Below the pieces are notes generated by a model. That model had not been told where the DNA came from, did not search any database, and was given only the letters and a program-made list of their open reading frames with translations. Source: Tissierellia bacterium (GTDB lineage Bacteria > Bacillota > Clostridia > Tissierellales > Tepidimicrobiaceae). From it: a stretch of DNA of 64,000 nucleotides. The position numbers and the translations under genes are program-made. Positions within the stretch are counted from its first letter, which is position 1; every line of letters starts with the position of its first letter. Positions 17,921 to 26,934 of the stretch are shown one piece after another. The stretch lies in the NCBI GenBank assembly GCA_012728725.1, contig JAAYEM010000029.1:1-64000 (forward strand). The letters are read 5' to 3'.

Positions 17921-19018
17921 GTGAAGGGGTTTTCCAATAGAGAAATCCTGATCTGGTTAAGTAGTTTAAATATTGGAAACAGAAATATTAGGAAGGTAAT
18001 GGAACAATTTCCTCAGTTGATTGATTTTTGGGAGTTGCCCGCTAATTGTATATATAATTTAAATAATATTAGTGATGAAATAAAAGAAAAAATAATTGCC
18101 AGTAAAAATGAATCCTATATAAATAGGTTATTTGACCTTATTAGTAAGCATAATATAGATGTAATCACTGTATTTGATAGAGAATATCCTGAAAGTCTAC
18201 ATCATATATATGATAGACCAAAGGTTTTATATATAAAAGGAAGAGTTTTAAAAGAAGATTATATTTCCCTTGCTGTTGTAGGCTCTAGAAGGGCTACCTC
18301 CTATGGCAAATGGGCTACTGAAAAACTTGTAAAAGAATTGGTAGATTTGGGTGTTACCATAGTAAGTGGTGTAGCTTTAGGTATAGATAGTATAGCTCAC
18401 AGGGCTGCCTTAGAGGGAAAGGGAAGGACTATTGGTGTATTAGGTAATGGATTAGATATAGTGTATCCTAAAAGAAATAGGGATTTATATGGTGAAATAG
18501 CAAGTAATGGAGCAATAATTACAGAATATTTTTTGGGAACACCTCCTTTAGCCCATAATTTCCCACAAAGGAATCGAATAATAAGTGGTCTATCTCTAGG
18601 GGTGCTCGTTATTGAGGCTAAGGAGAGAAGTGGCTCATTAATTACTGCCCAACATGCTCTAGAACAAGGGAAAGAAGTATTTGCCTTACCTGGCAACATA
18701 AACAGTATTTATAGTAGAGGCACCAATGCTTTGATAAAGGAAGGTGCAAAACTAGTAACTGATATTGATGATATAATAGAAGAAATATATGAATTGCAGA
18801 AAAACAAAATGGAGAAAAAAAAGAAAGAAATTGATTGCTCTGGATTAAGCCCATTAGAAATGAAGGTTTTCCAATTGATAAAGGAAGGGCCTATCCATGC
18901 TGATAGCATTGCTTATAGTACTGGACTTGATATTTCTACTGTGTATAGCATCCTTACCATTTTAGAGCTTAAGGGGATGATAAAGGAAATGTCAGGGAGG
19001 ACTTTTACCCTGTTATAA
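17921..19018 (+). CDS. dprA: DNA-processing protein DprA (Smf)
   Basis: Binds incoming single-stranded DNA and loads RecA during transformation. The 365-residue protein shows an N-terminal helical/SAM-like region, then the Rossmann core (VVGSRRATSYG, TIVSGVALGIDSIAHRAAL, GVLGNGLDIVYP, QRNRIISGLS, ITAQHALEQGKEVFALPGN) and a C-terminal winged-helix domain from about residue 300. Start GTG 17921 follows a GGGGG site. The genes before and after are comM-type and topA. The presence of comM and dprA does not by itself prove competence. Confidence 0.96.
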   Translation: MKGFSNREILIWLSSLNIGNRNIRKVMEQFPQLIDFWELPANCIYNLNNISDEIKEKIIASKNESYINRLFDLISKHNIDVITVFDREYPESLHHIYDRPKVLYIKGRVLKEDYISLAVVGSRRATSYGKWATEKLVKELVDLGVTIVSGVALGIDSIAHRAALEGKGRTIGVLGNGLDIVYPKRNRDLYGEIASNGAIITEYFLGTPPLAHNFPQRNRIISGLSLGVLVIEAKERSGSLITAQHALEQGKEVFALPGNINSIYSRGTNALIKEGAKLVTDIDDIIEEIYELQKNKMEKKKKEIDCSGLSPLEMKVFQLIKEGPIHADSIAYSTGLDISTVYSILTILELKGMIKEMSGRTFTLL

Positions 19019-19046
19019 AATATAGAGTCATTCGGAGGTGTAATTA

Positions 19047-21131
19047 TTGCAAAAAAATTTAGTTATAGTTGAATCACCTGCAAAGGCAAAAACTATTGGA
19101 AAATTTTTAGGAAAAAACTATAAGGTAAAAGCTTCTGTAGGACACGTGAGGGATTTGCCAAAGAGTAGCCTTGGCATTGATATAGAAAATAAATATGAAC
19201 CCAAATATATTACCATAAGGGGGAAGGGCCCAATTGTACAAGAGTTAAAGAGGGAGGCAAAAAAGTCTGATAATATATATTTAGCCACTGACCCAGACAG
19301 GGAAGGTGAAGCTATATCATGGCATTTAGCATATTTATTAGGGATTAAAGAAGGGGAGCCTATAAGGGTCGAATTTAACGAAATTACTAAAGAAGCTATT
19401 CTTGAAGCCATTAAAAAACCAAGACCTATAGATAAGAATTTAGTAGATGCACAGCAGGCCAGAAGGATATTGGATAGGCTGGTTGGATATAAGATAAGCC
19501 CTCTACTTTGGAGGAAGATCAAAAAGGGTTTGAGTGCAGGAAGGGTTCAGTCAGTTGCAGTTAAATTAATATGCGATAGGGAGAAGGAGATTGAAAGCTT
19601 TGTTCCCGAAGAGTACTGGAGTATAAAAGCCGTCTTAGCAAAAGATGATATTTCCTTTGAAGCAAATTTTTTTGGTGTTAGTGAAGATGGTAGGGAAAAG
19701 AAAGTAAAGCTTCCTAATAAAGAAGCAGTGGACAAAATATTGAATACATTGGATAAGGATAATTTTGTAATAAAAGAAGTAAAAAAGGGAAGCAAGAAGC
19801 GGAATCCTTATCCCCCTTATACTACAAGTACGCTACAGCAAGATGCTTCACGAAAACTAGGCTTTTCTACAAGGAAAACTATGATGATAGCCCAGCAACT
19901 ATATGAAGGAATAGATATTAAAGATGAAGGAACTGTTGGTTTAATCACATATATTAGAACAGATTCTACAAGAGTATCTGAGGAAGTAGTAAAAGTAACC
20001 AAATCTTATATTATTGATAATTATGGAAAGGCCTATAGCAATGGAGGAAAGACCTATAGTAATAAAACTAGAAAAGAAGCCCAAGATGCCCATGAAGGAA
20101 TAAGGCCAACTTCAGTATTGAGAAGGCCGGAAAATATTAAAGATTCATTGACAAATGATCAATACAAACTGTACGATTTGATTTGGAAAAGATTTGTAAG
20201 TTCACAAATGAGCCCAGCTAAATATGATACCATGTCCGTTAAGATATTTTCAAATAATAACATATTCAAGGCTTCTGGATCAAAATTAAGTTTTGATGGT
20301 TTTTTAAAAGTATATAGCATTGAAGAAGACAAGGATAAGGATATAGAAATGCCTCTATTAGAAGAGGGAGAAATAGTTAAAGTGAATAAGATAGAGCCAA
20401 ATCAACATTTTACACAACCACCAGCCAGATACACTGAAGCATCATTAATAAAGACGCTAGAGGAATTGGGTATTGGAAGACCCAGTACCTATGCACCAAT
20501 TATATCTACTATATTAAACAGGGAATATGTAGTTCTTAATAATAAATCTTTTGTACCTACTGAGTTGGGAATATTGGTAAATGATTTATTGGAAGAGTAT
20601 TTCAAGGATATAGTAAATGAAAAGTTTACTGCAGATCTGGAAGAAAAACTTGATAAAATTGCAGAAGGGGAATTTCCTTGGCAATTAGTAGTAGATGATT
20701 TTTATAAGGAATTTAATGTATTGCTAAAGAAGGCTGAAGAAGAAATAGATAAGGTTAAGATTGAAGATGAAGTTACCGATGAAATATGTGAAAAGTGTGG
20801 AAGAAATATGGTGGTGAAACGTGGTAGGTATGGCAAATTTTTGGCCTGCCCTGGATATCCAGAGTGCAAGAATACCAAAGCTATACTTGATGAATTAGAT
20901 GTACCTTGTCCTGAATGTGGAGGAAATATAATAAGAAGGAGATCCAAGAAGGGAAGGCTTTTTTATGGATGTAGTAATTTTCCAAATTGTAAGTTTGTTT
21001 CATGGAATGAGCCCATTAAGGAGAAATGTCCTCAATGTAATGGGGTTTTGGTAAAGAAGAAAAACAAAAAAGTAACAATTATAGAATGTATTAATAAAGA
21101 TTGTGGGTATAGTAGAAATGAGGAGAAATAA
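19047..21131 (+). CDS. topA: DNA topoisomerase I
   Basis: Relaxes negative supercoils by transient cleavage of one strand. The 694-residue enzyme has the Toprim domain (VIVESPAKAKTIGKFLG, then DPDREGEAISWH), the catalytic tyrosine in LITYIRTDSTR, and three C-terminal zinc-ribbon motifs from about residue 580 (CEKCGRN...CPGYPEC, CPECGGN...CSNFPNC, CPQCNG...CINKDCG). TTG 19047 is 6 bases after CGGAGGTG. In Bacillus trmFO and codV follow; here hslV follows directly after 90 bases. Confidence 0.97.
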   Translation: MQKNLVIVESPAKAKTIGKFLGKNYKVKASVGHVRDLPKSSLGIDIENKYEPKYITIRGKGPIVQELKREAKKSDNIYLATDPDREGEAISWHLAYLLGIKEGEPIRVEFNEITKEAILEAIKKPRPIDKNLVDAQQARRILDRLVGYKISPLLWRKIKKGLSAGRVQSVAVKLICDREKEIESFVPEEYWSIKAVLAKDDISFEANFFGVSEDGREKKVKLPNKEAVDKILNTLDKDNFVIKEVKKGSKKRNPYPPYTTSTLQQDASRKLGFSTRKTMMIAQQLYEGIDIKDEGTVGLITYIRTDSTRVSEEVVKVTKSYIIDNYGKAYSNGGKTYSNKTRKEAQDAHEGIRPTSVLRRPENIKDSLTNDQYKLYDLIWKRFVSSQMSPAKYDTMSVKIFSNNNIFKASGSKLSFDGFLKVYSIEEDKDKDIEMPLLEEGEIVKVNKIEPNQHFTQPPARYTEASLIKTLEELGIGRPSTYAPIISTILNREYVVLNNKSFVPTELGILVNDLLEEYFKDIVNEKFTADLEEKLDKIAEGEFPWQLVVDDFYKEFNVLLKKAEEEIDKVKIEDEVTDEICEKCGRNMVVKRGRYGKFLACPGYPECKNTKAILDELDVPCPECGGNIIRRRSKKGRLFYGCSNFPNCKFVSWNEPIKEKCPQCNGVLVKKKNKKVTIIECINKDCGYSRNEEK

Positions 21132-21221
21132 TTAATATAGAGATTTTTGATAAAGTAACAGTATAACCAATATAGACAATAAGCAAATATGTTAAGATAT
21201 TGTAATGGGGTGTTGATTAGT

Positions 21222-21752
21222 ATGATGAATGGTACTACTATTGTAGCTGTTAAGAAGGATAATAGGATTGCTGTAGCAGGTGATGGCCAAATAACTTTTG
21301 GTAATGCAACCATTATGAAAAATACAGCTAAAAAAGTTAGGAAAATTTATAATAATAATGTTATAATAGGTTTTGCAGGTTCAGTAGCAGATTCTATTAC
21401 CTTGGCAGAAATTTTAGAAGAAAAATTAGAGCAATATAGCGGAAACCTTAAAAGGGCCTCCGTTGAACTGGCTAAGGATTGGAGAAGGGATAAGGTATTA
21501 AGAAAACTAGAAGCTTTACTAATTGCGGCAGATAGGGATAATTTACTTTTGATTTCTGGAAACGGAGAGGTTATTGAGCCAGAAGAGGGAGTAGTTGCCA
21601 TTGGCTCAGGTGGTAATTATGCATTAGCTTCTGGTAAGGCTCTTCTAAAACATTCAAACTTGACAGCTGAAGAAATAGCAAAAGAATCCATACTAATCGC
21701 CTCATCTATTTGTGTATATACCAACGATAATATTACAATTGAAAGTATCTAA
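21222..21752 (+). CDS. hslV: ATP-dependent protease subunit HslV (ClpQ/CodW)
   Basis: Proteolytic subunit of the HslUV two-ring protease. The protein begins [20 protein letters not shown]; by homology the first four residues are a propeptide and Thr5 becomes the N-terminal nucleophile. This is the threonine type, not the serine-nucleophile form of Bacillus Clp[10 protein letters not shown] and [14 protein letters not shown] are family signatures. Length is 176 residues. Start is uncertain among GTG 21210, ATG 21222 and ATG 21225; the first ATG gives the usual propeptide length. A weak TTGATA-N18-TATAGA promoter-like pair lies at 21147-21176. Confidence 0.94.
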   Translation: MMNGTTIVAVKKDNRIAVAGDGQITFGNATIMKNTAKKVRKIYNNNVIIGFAGSVADSITLAEILEEKLEQYSGNLKRASVELAKDWRRDKVLRKLEALLIAADRDNLLLISGNGEVIEPEEGVVAIGSGGNYALASGKALLKHSNLTAEEIAKESILIASSICVYTNDNITIESI

Positions 21753-21765
21753 GGAGTGTGGTATT

Positions 21766-23151
21766 GTGAAAGAGTTGACACCAAGGCAAATAGTTGAGGA
21801 ATTGGATAAATATATTATTGGTCAAAAAGAGGCCAAGAAGGCAGTTGCTATAGCATTAAGGAATAGATATAGGAGGAGCTTATTACCAGAAGAGTTTAGG
21901 GATGAAATTAGCCCTAAGAATATCCTTATGATTGGACCTACAGGTGTTGGAAAAACAGAGATAGCAAGACGGTTATCCAAACTAGTAGATATGCCTTTTG
22001 TAAAGGTGGAAGCTACTAAATTTACTGAAGTGGGCTATGTAGGACGAGATGTAGACTCCATGGTAAGGGATCTGGTTGAAGAATCTATCCGGATGATAAA
22101 AGAAAAGAAAATAGCAGAAGTATATGAAAAAAGTAGGGAGTTGGCAGAGGAAAAAATAATAGATATATTAGCGCCTCTTCCTTCCCAAAAGAAGGAAATC
22201 AATCCTTTAGAAATCTTTTTTAGCAAACCTAGCCAAGAGTACAATACAGAAGAAATGGATAATGAAACAATTTTACGCAGGAGGAAGGAATTAAAGGATA
22301 AGTTAAGAAATGGAGAACTAGAAGATGAGACCATAGAAATTCATGTAGAAGATACCTATAATCCAACTATAGAGCTTTTTAGTGGTGTAGGAATGGAGGA
22401 GTATAATATAAATATAGGTGATATATTTGGGGACCTACTGCCTAAAAAAACTAAAAAGAAAAGGGTAACCGTTAAAGAGGCTAGAAAGATTATCAGCAAT
22501 CAAGAGGCTCAAAAGCTAATAGATATGGATGAAGTTGTGGAAATGGGTATTAATAGAGCTGAAGAATATGGGATGATTTTTATAGATGAAATAGATAAAA
22601 TTGCAGGAAAGGATTATAGTGGAGGAGTAGATGTTTCAAGGGAAGGAGTTCAAAGAGATATATTACCTATAATTGAAGGAACAACAGTTATGACTAAGTA
22701 TGGACCTGTTAAAACAGATCATATATTATTTATTGCAGCTGGAGCTTTTCATGTATCAAAGGTGGAAGATTTGATACCAGAATTACAAGGAAGGTTTCCT
22801 ATTAGGGTTGAACTGGAAAGTTTAACAGAAGAGAATTTTAGGGAAATCTTGACTAAGCCTAGAAATGCACTGATAAAACAATATCAGCACCTGTTAAAGA
22901 CTGAGGGCATTAAATTAGAATTTACCGATGAAGCAATAGACGCCATTGCAAAAGTTGCCTTTATCTCCAATGAACAGTCTGAAAACATTGGAGCCAGGAG
23001 ATTGCATACAGTTTTAGAAAAGTTGCTAGAGGATATTTCCTTTGAGGCACCTGATTTTGAAAACAAGGAAATAATAATAGATAAGGATTATGTGGATAGC
23101 AAGTTGATGACACAGGCTTATCAGAAAGACATATCAAAATATATACTATAA
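21766..23151 (+). CDS. hslU: ATP-dependent protease ATPase subunit HslU (ClpY)
   Basis: AAA+ unfoldase that feeds proteins to HslV. The 461-residue protein starts [20 protein letters not shown], shows Walker [10 protein letters not shown] near residue 57, [13 protein letters not shown] pore-loop region, the I domain in the middle, Walker [10 protein letters not shown] near 272, and a C-terminal sensor-2 stretch [12 protein letters not shown]. The GTG at 21766 follows AAGGAG (21751-21756); the ORF extends upstream but overlaps hslV there. It is paired with hslV and followed 14 bases later by codY, as in Bacillus. Confidence 0.97.
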   Translation: MKELTPRQIVEELDKYIIGQKEAKKAVAIALRNRYRRSLLPEEFRDEISPKNILMIGPTGVGKTEIARRLSKLVDMPFVKVEATKFTEVGYVGRDVDSMVRDLVEESIRMIKEKKIAEVYEKSRELAEEKIIDILAPLPSQKKEINPLEIFFSKPSQEYNTEEMDNETILRRRKELKDKLRNGELEDETIEIHVEDTYNPTIELFSGVGMEEYNINIGDIFGDLLPKKTKKKRVTVKEARKIISNQEAQKLIDMDEVVEMGINRAEEYGMIFIDEIDKIAGKDYSGGVDVSREGVQRDILPIIEGTTVMTKYGPVKTDHILFIAAGAFHVSKVEDLIPELQGRFPIRVELESLTEENFREILTKPRNALIKQYQHLLKTEGIKLEFTDEAIDAIAKVAFISNEQSENIGARRLHTVLEKLLEDISFEAPDFENKEIIIDKDYVDSKLMTQAYQKDISKYIL

Positions 23152-23165
23152 AAAGGAGGATATAG

Positions 23166-23948
23166 ATGACAGAAAGTTTATTACAAAAAACAAGAAGATT
23201 GAATAAAACTTTACAAAGTTCAGGATCAGAACCAGTTTCATTTAAAGAATTAAGTAAAATACTTAGTGAGATACTGGATGCAAATGTCTATATTGTTAGC
23301 AGAAAAGGCAAAGTATTAGGTTATGCCCTTTCTACAGGATTTGAGTGTGATATAGTAGAAGCTGAGGTTGTTAAGGAAAAGATGTTCCCTAAAAAGTATA
23401 ATGATGAATTGCTAAAAATATCAGAAACTAGGGAAAATATTGAGGAAGATCTAGTATGTGTATTCGATCGAGTTTCCAAATGTGACTATCCAGACAAAAT
23501 TCACACAATAATACCTATTATTAGTGGAGGTAAGAGACTAGGTACTTTGCTTTTGGCTCGCTTTGGTAGACTATTTACAGAAGATGACTTAGTATTAGCC
23601 GAATACAGTGCTACCATAGTAGGAATGGAAATACTAAGATCAAAAGCAGAAGAGATGGAAGAAGAATCTAGAAAAAGAGCAATTGTGCAAATGGCAATAG
23701 GAACCCTATCCTACTCAGAGAAGGAGGCTATGGAACATATATTTGAAGAATTAGGAGGAAATGAAGGTCTATTAGTGGCAAGTAAGGTGGCAGACAGGGT
23801 AGGGATCACAAGATCTGTAATTGTTAATGCTCTCAGGAAATTTGAATCTGCCGGGGTTATAGAATCCAGATCATTAGGCATGAAGGGAACCCATATTAAA
23901 ATATTAAATGATAAATTGCTAGAAGAGCTGAATAAGGCTAAAGAATAA
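23166..23948 (+). CDS. codY: GTP-sensing transcriptional regulator CodY
   Basis: Global repressor that senses GTP and branched-chain amino acids and controls nutrient-limitation genes, often including motility. The 260-residue protein has the N-terminal GAF-type effector domain (about 1-155), a linker helix and the C-terminal winged helix with the conserved [19 protein letters not shown] recognition region. AGGAGG precedes ATG 23166. It is co-directional with hslUV and ends in a strong terminator, so the flagellar operon that follows is transcribed separately. Confidence 0.97.
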   Translation: MTESLLQKTRRLNKTLQSSGSEPVSFKELSKILSEILDANVYIVSRKGKVLGYALSTGFECDIVEAEVVKEKMFPKKYNDELLKISETRENIEEDLVCVFDRVSKCDYPDKIHTIIPIISGGKRLGTLLLARFGRLFTEDDLVLAEYSATIVGMEILRSKAEEMEEESRKRAIVQMAIGTLSYSEKEAMEHIFEELGGNEGLLVASKVADRVGITRSVIVNALRKFESAGVIESRSLGMKGTHIKILNDKLLEELNKAKE

Positions 23949-23960
23949 TAACAGGTCTAT

Positions 23961-23992
23961 AAAAAGTAGTGAGATTTCTCACTACTTTTTTC
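23961..23992 (+). terminator. intrinsic terminator after codY
   Basis: Perfect 14-base arms at 23961-23974 and 23977-23990, ending in a T-rich run, 12 bases after the codY stop. It separates the hslVU-codY transcript from the flagellar operon. Confidence 0.9.
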
Positions 23993-24118
23993 CTTTAAAT
24001 AGGGCTAAAGGTGGATTTGCCATATTTCAGCAATTTTATGCTTTAAAAAAGAAAAATTATGTTATATTATATATATAAACGTAATGACTTTTTTATAAGG
24101 TTATCTAAAATTAAAGAA

Positions 24119-24146
24119 TTTAGACAATTTAGAATTAAAATATAAT
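24119..24146 (+). promoter_or_regulatory. possible SigA-type promoter of the fla/che operon
   Basis: TTTAGA (24119-24124), 16-base spacer and TATAAT (24141-24146) lie in the AT-rich 266-base gap between codY and flgB. Other TATATT-like sites occur in this gap (for example near 24063 and 24160), so the choice is uncertain. No SigD-type element (TAAA-N15-GCCGATAT) was found there. Confidence 0.4.
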
Positions 24147-24171
24147 GTATGTGCTTATATTATATTGAAAT

Positions 24172-24187
24172 TTACATAATTATGTAA
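24172..24187. repeat. 16-bp perfect palindrome upstream of flgB
   Basis: TTACATAATTATGTAA is fully self-complementary and lies 14 bases before the flgB ribosome site, downstream of the likely promoter. Its symmetry and place suit a dimeric repressor operator, but in such AT-rich DNA chance cannot be excluded. It does not match the CodY consensus well. Confidence 0.5.
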
Positions 24188-24214
24188 TATATTTTAATAA
24201 AAGGTGGTGAAATA

Positions 24215-24616
24215 GTGAAAATACTGGGTAACAACATAGAAATATTAAATAGAACCTTAGATAGTTTGTGGCTAAGAAATAAGGTTATAAATCACAATAT
24301 AGCTAATGTAAATACGCCAAATTATAAGAGGTTGACTGTAAATTTTGAAGATAAATTAAAAGAGGCTATGGCAAATCGTATAAAATTAAATATAACTAAT
24401 GAAAAACACATTACAAGGGATAGGGATTTAAGCCAGATGAAGCCATCAATAACTGTTGATAGAAGTAGGTCCTACAGATTTGATGGAAACAATGTAAACA
24501 TAGATGTAGAATCTGCAGAATTGGCTAAAAATTCAATAATGTATAATGCTGTTGTAAACCAGATAACAAGTGAGTTTGATAGGTTAAAGAATGCTATTAG
24601 TGAAGGGAGTAAATAG
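24215..24616 (+). CDS. flgB: flagellar basal body rod protein FlgB
   Basis: Proximal rod subunit exported by the flagellar type III system. The 133-residue protein shows the rod-family N-terminal motif NHNIANVNTPNYKR and a C-terminal amphipathic helix; both ends form the coiled-coil core of the rod. Start GTG 24215 follows AAGGTGG by 7 bases. It is the first gene of the fla/che block, two bases before flgC. Confidence 0.95.
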   Translation: MKILGNNIEILNRTLDSLWLRNKVINHNIANVNTPNYKRLTVNFEDKLKEAMANRIKLNITNEKHITRDRDLSQMKPSITVDRSRSYRFDGNNVNIDVESAELAKNSIMYNAVVNQITSEFDRLKNAISEGSK

Positions 24617-24618
24617 GA

Positions 24619-25059
24619 ATGGGATTATTTGATTCATTAAATATTAATGCTTCTGCTTTGACTGCAGAAAAAACCAGAATTGATATTATTAGCAAAAATA
24701 TAGCTAATGCCAATACCACCAGGACTACAGGGGGAATGCCTTATAGGAGGCAGATGGTGGTATTTGAAGAGAGCAAAAAAACACCATTTTCAACTTATCT
24801 AGATAGGTATAGTAATAAATTTAATGGCAATGGTGTGGAGATAAGTGAAATAGTAGAAGACCAAACTCCTTTCAAATTAAAATACGAACCTGGGCACCCA
24901 GATGCTGATGAAAATGGATATGTAATGTTACCTAACGTTGATATGGTAAATGAAATGGTGGATATGATAGATGCCCAAAGGGCATATGAAGCAAATATAA
25001 CTGCCATGAATATAACTAAATCTATGTTGATGAAGGCATTAGAAATAGGCAGGAGGTAA
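24619..25059 (+). CDS. flgC: flagellar basal body rod protein FlgC
   Basis: A 146-residue rod subunit. It shows the rod/hook N-terminal pattern (SALTAEKTRIDIISKNIANANTT) and the C-terminal VDMVNEMVDMIDAQRAYEANI helix typical of FlgC. Exported through the flagellar export gate and stacked above FlgB. It begins 2 bases after the flgB stop and ends 4 bases before fliE, so translation of these three is tightly coupled. Confidence 0.96.
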   Translation: MGLFDSLNINASALTAEKTRIDIISKNIANANTTRTTGGMPYRRQMVVFEESKKTPFSTYLDRYSNKFNGNGVEISEIVEDQTPFKLKYEPGHPDADENGYVMLPNVDMVNEMVDMIDAQRAYEANITAMNITKSMLMKALEIGRR

Positions 25060-25063
25060 TTAA

Positions 25064-25363
25064 ATGGAGATAAAAACTATCAATCTAGATAAATTTTATT
25101 TCCCTGAAGGTGAAGATTCTAAAAAAATTGGATCGGGTAACAATGGTAAGTTCAGTCAATTTTTGAAAGATGCTTTAAATAAGGTTAATGAGTTGCAATT
25201 GATAATTAGTGATTATGGTAGATTGCTAGCAACTGGGGAGTTAGATAATTTACATGATATTGCCATAGCACAGGAAAAAGCAAATATTTCATTACAGTTG
25301 ACCTTGGGAATAAGGAACAAGATCGTGGAAGCTTACAGGGAAATAATGAGAATTCAAATATAG
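25064..25363 (+). CDS. fliE: flagellar hook-basal body complex protein FliE
   Basis: A 99-residue adaptor joining the MS ring to the rod. The C-terminal half contains the family pattern ATGELDNLHDIAIAQEKANISLQL followed in the sequence by a helix that ends IVEAYREIMRIQI (quoted in parts). AGGAGG lies just upstream of the ATG. It lies between flgC and fliF in the order shared by Bacillus and clostridia. Confidence 0.94.
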   Translation: MEIKTINLDKFYFPEGEDSKKIGSGNNGKFSQFLKDALNKVNELQLIISDYGRLLATGELDNLHDIAIAQEKANISLQLTLGIRNKIVEAYREIMRIQI

Positions 25364-25394
25364 GAAAATACACTGTAAGAAATGGGGTGTTAAG

Positions 25395-26924
25395 GTGGAG
25401 AAAACAATACAGCAATTAAGGAATCAATTAAATGATTATTGGCAGGAAGCGGATAAAAAAAAGAAAGTAAAGCTGATTACAATTGGAGTCATTATTATAT
25501 TATCCATTGTCATACTAACTTTGATATTTGCTAGGACAAAATATGAAGTTCTTTATCAGGATCTATCCCTTAAGGATATGTCAGAAATAACTAAAAAATT
25601 AGATGAATTAGGCATACCGTGGAAAACACCAAGTAAGGATGATACTACTACTATTTTAGTACCGGCTGATATTAAGAATAAGGTAAAAATTGAGCTTGCA
25701 TCTTATGGATTACCCAAAGAAGGCTATAGTTTCCTAGATGCATTTAATGATACCAGCTGGACTATGACTGATTATGATAAGAAACAAAGGATGAAACTAG
25801 CATTGCAGAGTGAATTGTCTGCAACTATTTCTGAAATTGATGGTATTGAATCTGCAACAGTGTACATAAATGAAAAAGAGGATACAGGTTTTGTATTATC
25901 AGACTATGGGAGTGAAACTACAGCCTCCGTTAAAATAACAAGATCTGACAATAGGCCACTAAAAGGAGAGACAGTTTTAGCTATCCAACATTTAGTGGCC
26001 AGTTCTATAAATACTGTTCCAGAAAATGTTCATATTATTGATAACGAAGGTAAATTGTTAACTGGAGAGCAGGATGAATCAGAAATATTAATGACAGATC
26101 AATTAAATATTAAGAATAATATTGAAATTAGAATAAATGACAGCCTTAAAAGGTTTTTAGAAAATGTTTTTGGTGCTGGCAATGTAGATGTTAGATCCAG
26201 TGTTAAGATAAATTTTGATACTGAAAGAACCACTATTGTAGAATTCAACCCACCTATAGAGGGTAATGAAGAAGGATTGATTAGAAGTATGGAGGAAGTA
26301 GAGGAATATGTAATAGATGGACAAGCAGGTGGAGTACCAGGTAGGGAAACTAACCCTGAAGAAATTGAAGATTATGCAATGGAAGATGAAAGGGGAGAAA
26401 GATACAGTAAAAGAAGCAGAATTATAAACTATGAACTAGATGAGATAAATAGGGAGATTAGAAGAGCTCCAGGCCAGGTGGAATCTATAACAGTGGCTGT
26501 TTTAATTAATAGAGATGTGTTAGTTGATGGAGAATTGACCCAAGAAAGGGAAGAGGATATTGCTGAGCTAATCTATGCTGCAACTGGATTGGATACTAGA
26601 CAGGTAACAGTAATGGCAGAAAGCTTTGGAGCCCAAGATATAGATGATAGGGTAGAGGATATTAGGGAGTTGAATTGGTTAGCAATAATACTGGCCTTAG
26701 CAGGTCTTTCTGCTGTAGCAGGATATGTAATTTACAACAGAAGGAAAAAATCCAGATTGGAAGAGTTGAAAGAGGATATAGAAGAGGCAGCAATTATTGA
26801 ACCTGTGGTGAAAGATCTTGAATTTGAAACAGAGGAGTCAAAGATGAAGGCCCAAATAGATAAATTGGTCGATAAAAGGCCTGAAGCTGTGGCTCAACTA
26901 TTGAGAACTTGGTTAAATGAATAG
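25395..26924 (+). CDS. fliF: flagellar MS-ring protein FliF
   Basis: Integral membrane protein forming the MS ring on which the rotor and export gate assemble. The 509-residue protein has a transmembrane helix at about residues 24-45, periplasmic-side ring-building motifs (YEVLYQDLSLKDMSEI, then PKEGYSFLDAF), a second transmembrane segment near 433-450, and a short cytoplasmic C-terminus whose end (RPEAVAQLLRTWL) matches the FliG-binding tail. Start GTG 25395 follows GGGGTG; it is the only sensible start near the N-terminal homology. Confidence 0.96.
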   Translation: MEKTIQQLRNQLNDYWQEADKKKKVKLITIGVIIILSIVILTLIFARTKYEVLYQDLSLKDMSEITKKLDELGIPWKTPSKDDTTTILVPADIKNKVKIELASYGLPKEGYSFLDAFNDTSWTMTDYDKKQRMKLALQSELSATISEIDGIESATVYINEKEDTGFVLSDYGSETTASVKITRSDNRPLKGETVLAIQHLVASSINTVPENVHIIDNEGKLLTGEQDESEILMTDQLNIKNNIEIRINDSLKRFLENVFGAGNVDVRSSVKINFDTERTTIVEFNPPIEGNEEGLIRSMEEVEEYVIDGQAGGVPGRETNPEEIEDYAMEDERGERYSKRSRIINYELDEINREIRRAPGQVESITVAVLINRDVLVDGELTQEREEDIAELIYAATGLDTRQVTVMAESFGAQDIDDRVEDIRELNWLAIILALAGLSAVAGYVIYNRRKKSRLEELKEDIEEAAIIEPVVKDLEFETEESKMKAQIDKLVDKRPEAVAQLLRTWLNE

Positions 26925-26934
26925 GAGCGATTAT

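Noticed and set aside
24119-24140. CodY-box-like AT-rich stretch upstream of flgB
   Set aside because: Only a minority of the consensus positions after the first five match, which is expected by chance in such AT-rich DNA.
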